Assembly: GCA_964587915.1 (NCBI GenBank)
Contig: CAZPMK010000021.1
Location: forward strand, 1 to 27,229
Direction of reading: 5' to 3'
Length of the DNA stretch: 27,229 nt
Source: CAG-177 sp964587915
Lineage (GTDB): Bacteria; Bacillota; Clostridia; Oscillospirales; Acutalibacteraceae
The number at the start of each line of letters is the position of its first letter. Within the stretch, counting starts at the first letter, position 1. The position numbers were made by a program, and so were the translations under genes. A model generated the notes under the pieces. That model was not told the origin of the DNA. It ran no database searches and saw nothing but the letters and a program-made list of their open reading frames with translations. Positions 24,276 through 27,229 of the stretch are shown in pieces.

Positions 24276-24821
24276 TTACTCCTTTGTTTGATTCGTCTTT
24301 TTGAGAAGTCTGCATCTGCTGTGAGCTTTTTCCGGAAACTCAGGCATCGCAGTTAATTGGTAATACTCATTTCTAAAGCTGGTTGTTTGAGCATACAACT
24401 TTTCAACCAACGGTTTGCCTTTTGCTGCAAGTTGCAAGAATTTTTCATCCATCCCGTAGTAGTTATTTAATGTTACCAGGGCATGAACTAAGGTGTTTCG
24501 CTCCTTGCACCACTTTCCAATTTGCCCCAAAAGTTGATTGTCAAAGTGCTCCGTTCCTGCATATCCCAATTTTTTTAACCGCTTTAAGCACTCAATTTTT
24601 GTGTTTATACCAACTTTGTGATTTTGGTAGCATCGGCGTTCCGGGCAGCACTCGGACACTTTTTCAAGTGTCCGAGCAACCCGACTTTCAAAACATGAAT
24701 AGCATAGCCAACAAGCTTCTATACTTTGCTTGTTTTCGATAGCTGTTGTGATGCGCGATAAAACATTATCGTGCATCTCCGCCATTTGAAGGCGTTCTTC
24801 GATAGGCTCATGCGGTTTCAT
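24276..24821 (-). CDS. HEPN-like helical protein
   Basis: This 181-aa protein is almost entirely helical, with a pattern reminiscent of HEPN domains. A first helix pair around WLCYSCFESRVARTLEK is followed by R-x4-H in ERNTLVHAL (R108, H113), the spacing of the HEPN ribonuclease motif. It is cysteine-rich (C37, C40, C43, C58, C59, C64 and others), so zinc binding is possible. If active it would be an RNase; if not, a scaffold. The ATG overlaps the upstream RING gene stop by 1 nt (TAATG), implying translational coupling, and the Ubl gene starts 5 nt after it. The family call is from motif and helix pattern only. Confidence 0.6.
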   Translation of the reverse strand: MKPHEPIEERLQMAEMHDNVLSRITTAIENKQSIEACWLCYSCFESRVARTLEKVSECCPERRCYQNHKVGINTKIECLKRLKKLGYAGTEHFDNQLLGQIGKWCKERNTLVHALVTLNNYYGMDEKFLQLAAKGKPLVEKLYAQTTSFRNEYYQLTAMPEFPEKAHSRCRLLKKTNQTKE

Positions 24822-25858
24822 TAGTCACTAATTTTTCCGCGTATCACAGAGGTATCTAATGTATCAACATCAAGTAGTTCTACCTGATCGAGAACATCAT
24901 TTTCAAACATAGTGTTGATATTCTTAATCTGCGACTTGTTAAGTTTCATTACTTCATCTCTTTCAACTATGAGTTTGGCAAGTAGCGATACCAAATAATC
25001 GTCATCGTCGGAATCCAAATTCAAACTAGAACAGGTTCCCCAGAGAGACCAATCATCATCCTCGCTATCGTATGTATAAAGCCAGTAACTACTGACCGAT
25101 GCACCATAGCTATTTGCTCCAGAAACATAAAGTACAGCTTGCTGTGACAATGTTCCTTTCTCAGCGTCATACTGGCAGTCATAATAAGCATCTCTAAGCA
25201 CGAAAGAGGAAGGATCCTTTAGATTATCACTTGCTTCCATGCTTAAACAAGCGATAACATTTTCAGCCAAAACATCGAGCTTTTCATCGCCGGATGCCTT
25301 GCTGTATGCTTTCTCGTAGTTTCCTTGTGCACACAAATCATCAACAGAAGCGAAAAGCTTGGGGGCGACCAAAGCACCGACGGCAATGACAGCTACAGCA
25401 ACGATAGCAGCAACGATCATTTTCATGGGCTTTTTCTTCTTAGCCTCGTTTGTTTTATTTACGCCAGCATTAAACTGGTTGATAGCAGAACTTACACCTG
25501 CATCAACAGAAAGCCCGGCTTTCTGACCACACTTCGGGCAGAATTCCTGTCCATCTTGCAATTCGGTTCCGCACTTGCCGCACACATTTTTCTTGGGTGC
25601 ATTTTTCGGAGTGCCGCACTTCGGACAGAAGGCCTGTCCATCACCGAGCGGAGCACCGCAGTTCTGACACACATCCGTAGGATTGGTATGCTGAGCCTCA
25701 TAATGCTGCTCGGAACAACCAAAGGTGGTGCAACCGTGATTTTCTTCCCAGCAACTTTCGTGATGCGGGATGCCACAAGCAGGGCAGACTTTTACGGAAT
25801 CTCCCTCTTTGATTTCCGTTTTACAAAACGGACAAACTTTTCCGATGTAGTTTTCCAC
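24821..25858 (-). CDS. Prokaryotic RING finger, double zinc-ribbon, single-pass membrane protein
   Basis: The 345-aa protein opens with a bacterial RING/treble clef: C9, C12, C25, C28, H32/H33, C36, C43 and C48, including PHHESCWEEN. Two zinc ribbons follow: CQNCG and FCPKCG at about 64-82, CGKCG and FCPKCG at about 93-111. A membrane helix lies at about 147-168. The C-terminal domain, about 175 aa, is acidic, contains the Tyr-rich patch SYGASVSSYWLYTYD, and is unrecognised; it should face outside. The protein is a candidate membrane E3. GTG at 25858 lies 6 nt after AGGAGG; an earlier frame opening falls within the upstream gene. The RING matches that of the 17618-18520 protein position for position. 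Confidence 0.87.
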   Translation of the reverse strand: MENYIGKVCPFCKTEIKEGDSVKVCPACGIPHHESCWEENHGCTTFGCSEQHYEAQHTNPTDVCQNCGAPLGDGQAFCPKCGTPKNAPKKNVCGKCGTELQDGQEFCPKCGQKAGLSVDAGVSSAINQFNAGVNKTNEAKKKKPMKMIVAAIVAVAVIAVGALVAPKLFASVDDLCAQGNYEKAYSKASGDEKLDVLAENVIACLSMEASDNLKDPSSFVLRDAYYDCQYDAEKGTLSQQAVLYVSGANSYGASVSSYWLYTYDSEDDDWSLWGTCSSLNLDSDDDDYLVSLLAKLIVERDEVMKLNKSQIKNINTMFENDVLDQVELLDVDTLDTSVIRGKISD

Positions 25859-25890
25859 AGAAATCCTCCTAAAGTAATTTTGTGTATTTC

Positions 25891-26601
25891 TTAAGTCGCC
25901 CTGCGACAATAAGAACATAATCGTTGTGAAGCATGCGGTAAGCAAATGCCACACGGTTCATACTCGCCATTTTCAAACTGTTCAATCGTCAGCCGCTCCA
26001 CATTATCCTTGCACTTGACAAAGATGCAATCCTTTTCGTGGTATTTATTTCCGGTTGAAGTGACGTAGAAGTCACCATAATAGCGTTCCTCCTGCTTTAT
26101 TTCTCCATAAACAATACACGCTACTAAAACGAGAAGTACTGCAATTGCAGCCGAAATGGTCGCTTTTTTGTATTTCTGAATGAAACAGCTTACTTTTTGA
26201 CCAATACTCTGGTGCAACAGATAATGAGCAAATTCACTGGCTTCATTTTCCTCCATAACATCTCTACCTAGTATTGGTGTAGAACAGAAGTGATTGCAGT
26301 AAATATGTCCTTCTTCGTGAGCCAAAACCATCAGCTTTTCATCATAGGACAAATCCTCGTGAAGAAAGACAAGACGCCTTTTCGAATCGGTATAGGTGAA
26401 TCCTTTAGTCCGTCCACAGTAATCCTCAAGATTAAGTACATCGAGAAGTGCCGCAACATTTTCATCATTAAAAATGTTGTTGTACTCTACGATGGTATAT
26501 CCTTGCCTTTGAATGGCAGAGCGTAGATTATCAAGGGAAACATTCTGTAAGCCAAAATCGTTCTGAAATTTTCTTGCTTTCTTTTTAATGCTGTTATCCA
26601 T
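25891..26601 (-). CDS. ImmA/IrrE-family metallopeptidase with membrane helix and C-terminal metal-binding motif
   Basis: The 236-aa protein has an M78-type peptidase domain (about residues 1-130) with HEEGH at 95-99 and a downstream glutamate-rich segment (ENEASEFAHYLL) as third ligand region. A membrane helix lies at about 146-166. The C-terminal module contains YHEKDC and YEPCGIC, a Tyr-His-Cys/Cys-x2-Cys pattern seen in small Ada-like metal-binding modules. ImmA proteases cleave partner XRE repressors; here the partner is plausibly the XRE protein encoded upstream, whose gene overlaps by 8 nt. The membrane helix and presumably external module are unusual for ImmA and could make derepression depend on an envelope signal. 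Confidence 0.87.
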   Translation of the reverse strand: MDNSIKKKARKFQNDFGLQNVSLDNLRSAIQRQGYTIVEYNNIFNDENVAALLDVLNLEDYCGRTKGFTYTDSKRRLVFLHEDLSYDEKLMVLAHEEGHIYCNHFCSTPILGRDVMEENEASEFAHYLLHQSIGQKVSCFIQKYKKATISAAIAVLLVLVACIVYGEIKQEERYYGDFYVTSTGNKYHEKDCIFVKCKDNVERLTIEQFENGEYEPCGICLPHASQRLCSYCRRAT

Positions 26602-27151
26602 CTTTGCTACTGTCCGCTATGATGGCTCGGATCGCATTGAGTGCCTGGATGTCACGCTCGGTAGCGGTGGGAGTTGCAACGGGCGTTCCATCAAAAGATT
26701 TGACGACAGCCTTCTCAGGCAAGTTTGTGCAGCGGGCATATTCAGCCATAATCGTCTGCCGAACCGTTTGCAACGCCTGATCGTCTAAGTGCTCAACAAT
26801 ATCCTGCGTCTTTTCTCCAAGGAAGCGACTGAGTTCAAAGCTTGAAAAGTCTACACCCTCATTGAAGCGGACAACAAGTTCTGTCGGGAATAGGGACAAG
26901 TGCCTCATGAGCTGGTGCGTTTTTTGATTGTGGTCATAGAATAGCACCAGTGAGAGGTATGTGTTCCATGACATCTTTCGGACTTTTCTTTCAATAGCAC
27001 TGTATGTCTGCCGAGATACGCCGATTAGATTTGCGATTTCTTCCTGCGACACATCGGCTTGTGTACGCAGAATTGCGAGATGGGGAGTAAGTGTTGCAAT
27101 AAAGCTGTCCTTCTCTGCATCAGTCAGCAACCACTTTGATACAGAATCCAT
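26594..27151 (-). CDS. XRE-family transcriptional regulator
   Basis: The 185-aa protein has an N-terminal helix-turn-helix at about residues 25-60, including QEEIANLIGVSRQTYSAIER. A long helical C-terminal region shows no clear known domain. It is the first gene of the operon and overlaps the ImmA-like gene by 8 nt, the usual arrangement of a repressor with its anti-repressor protease (as in ImmR/ImmA of ICEBs1). It probably controls its own operon. The ATG at 27151 follows AAGGAGA; a TTG directly before it is the alternative. Confidence 0.88.
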   Translation of the reverse strand: MDSVSKWLLTDAEKDSFIATLTPHLAILRTQADVSQEEIANLIGVSRQTYSAIERKVRKMSWNTYLSLVLFYDHNQKTHQLMRHLSLFPTELVVRFNEGVDFSSFELSRFLGEKTQDIVEHLDDQALQTVRQTIMAEYARCTNLPEKAVVKSFDGTPVATPTATERDIQALNAIRAIIADSSKDG

Positions 27152-27192
27152 CAAAATCTCCTTCCTTCAAAAAATTTCGTAAAGTATTTAAC

Positions 27193-27203
27193 TTGACGGT
27201 CAA
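27193..27203 (-). promoter_or_regulatory. TTGACCGTCAA palindrome upstream of the XRE gene
   Basis: An inverted repeat TTGAC-C-GTCAA lies about 42 nt upstream of the XRE start codon, within A/T-rich DNA. The left half resembles a -35 box, but no convincing -10 box sits at the right distance. It is a candidate operator or promoter element. The remaining bases to the window end show no gene. Confidence 0.4.
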
Positions 27204-27229
27204 AAAGCCGGAGTCCCTGTTGCGGCAAG

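Noticed and set aside
15927..27151. CBASS type II, Bil or Bub operon
   Set aside because: No CD-NTase (cGAS-like) gene or CBASS effector is present. The gene content (YukD-like Ubl with membrane helices, RING pair, E2-FHA, serine protease) differs from the published Bil/Bub layouts as I know them; family-level comparison could not be run.
25891..27151. Integrative element or prophage regulator module (ImmR/ImmA)
   Set aside because: No integrase, relaxase, phage structural gene or att repeat lies in the window; the pair heads the Ubl operon instead.
1..27229. CRISPR arrays, tRNA or rRNA genes, insertion sequences
   Set aside because: No regularly spaced repeats, cloverleaf-like segments, rRNA-like conserved stretches or transposase genes were recognised by reading both strands.

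Overview
The window looks like a chromosomal segment of a low-to-mid GC anaerobic Firmicute, most likely a gut clostridium of the Oscillospiraceae/Ruminococcaceae type. The evidence is strong AGGAGG-type ribosome binding sites, TTG/GTG starts, consensus sigma-A promoters, a cobalamin-dependent MetH with a separately encoded reactivation domain, a GH125 alpha-mannosidase and GPH-type sugar transport. The species cannot be named from sequence alone.

Left part (1-15.4 kb) is housekeeping and metabolic. A plus-strand run (118-7902) encodes an NAD(P)HX repair enzyme, a small lipoprotein, a GNAT acetyltransferase, a GH125 alpha-mannosidase, MetF, a stand-alone MetH activation domain and MetH, ending at a strong terminator. 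The minus strand then carries an alpha/beta hydrolase, a metallo-beta-lactamase-fold hydrolase, a polar amino acid ABC transporter (binding protein, permease, ATPase), an RluA-family pseudouridine synthase and a GPH/MelB-type transporter. The transporter's binding protein appears to be circularly permuted: the lobe that normally ends the protein sits just after its lipobox.

A gene-free stretch of about 580 bp (15346-15926) separates this from a compact accessory operon of twelve minus-strand genes (27151 down to 15927), with gaps of at most 38 nt and several overlaps. In transcription order: XRE regulator; membrane-anchored ImmA/IrrE-like metallopeptidase; bacterial RING finger/zinc-ribbon membrane protein; HEPN-like helical protein; YukD-like ubiquitin-fold protein with zinc ribbon and two membrane helices; ThiF/E1-like activating enzyme; E2 (UBC) fused to a glycine-rich membrane domain and a C-terminal FHA domain; extracytoplasmic HtrA-like serine protease; JAB/JAMM peptidase with a membrane anchor; second RING/zinc-ribbon membrane protein (DUF2628-like); second JAB/JAMM peptidase ending in a LysM domain; and a winged-helix-like protein.

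This is a complete ubiquitin-like conjugation set (Ubl, E1, E2, two RING candidates, two JAMM isopeptidases). Nearly every member is predicted to be membrane-tethered, with cytosolic catalytic domains and cell-wall or extracytoplasmic modules such as LysM and the trypsin fold. Prokaryotic RING/E1/E2/YukD-like/JAB associations were described computationally by Burroughs, Iyer and Aravind. The combination here (E2-FHA fusion, JAMM-LysM, periplasm-side protease, HEPN-like protein, XRE plus membrane ImmA) is the most interesting content. A role in membrane or cell-envelope stress response, or in defence, is inference only.
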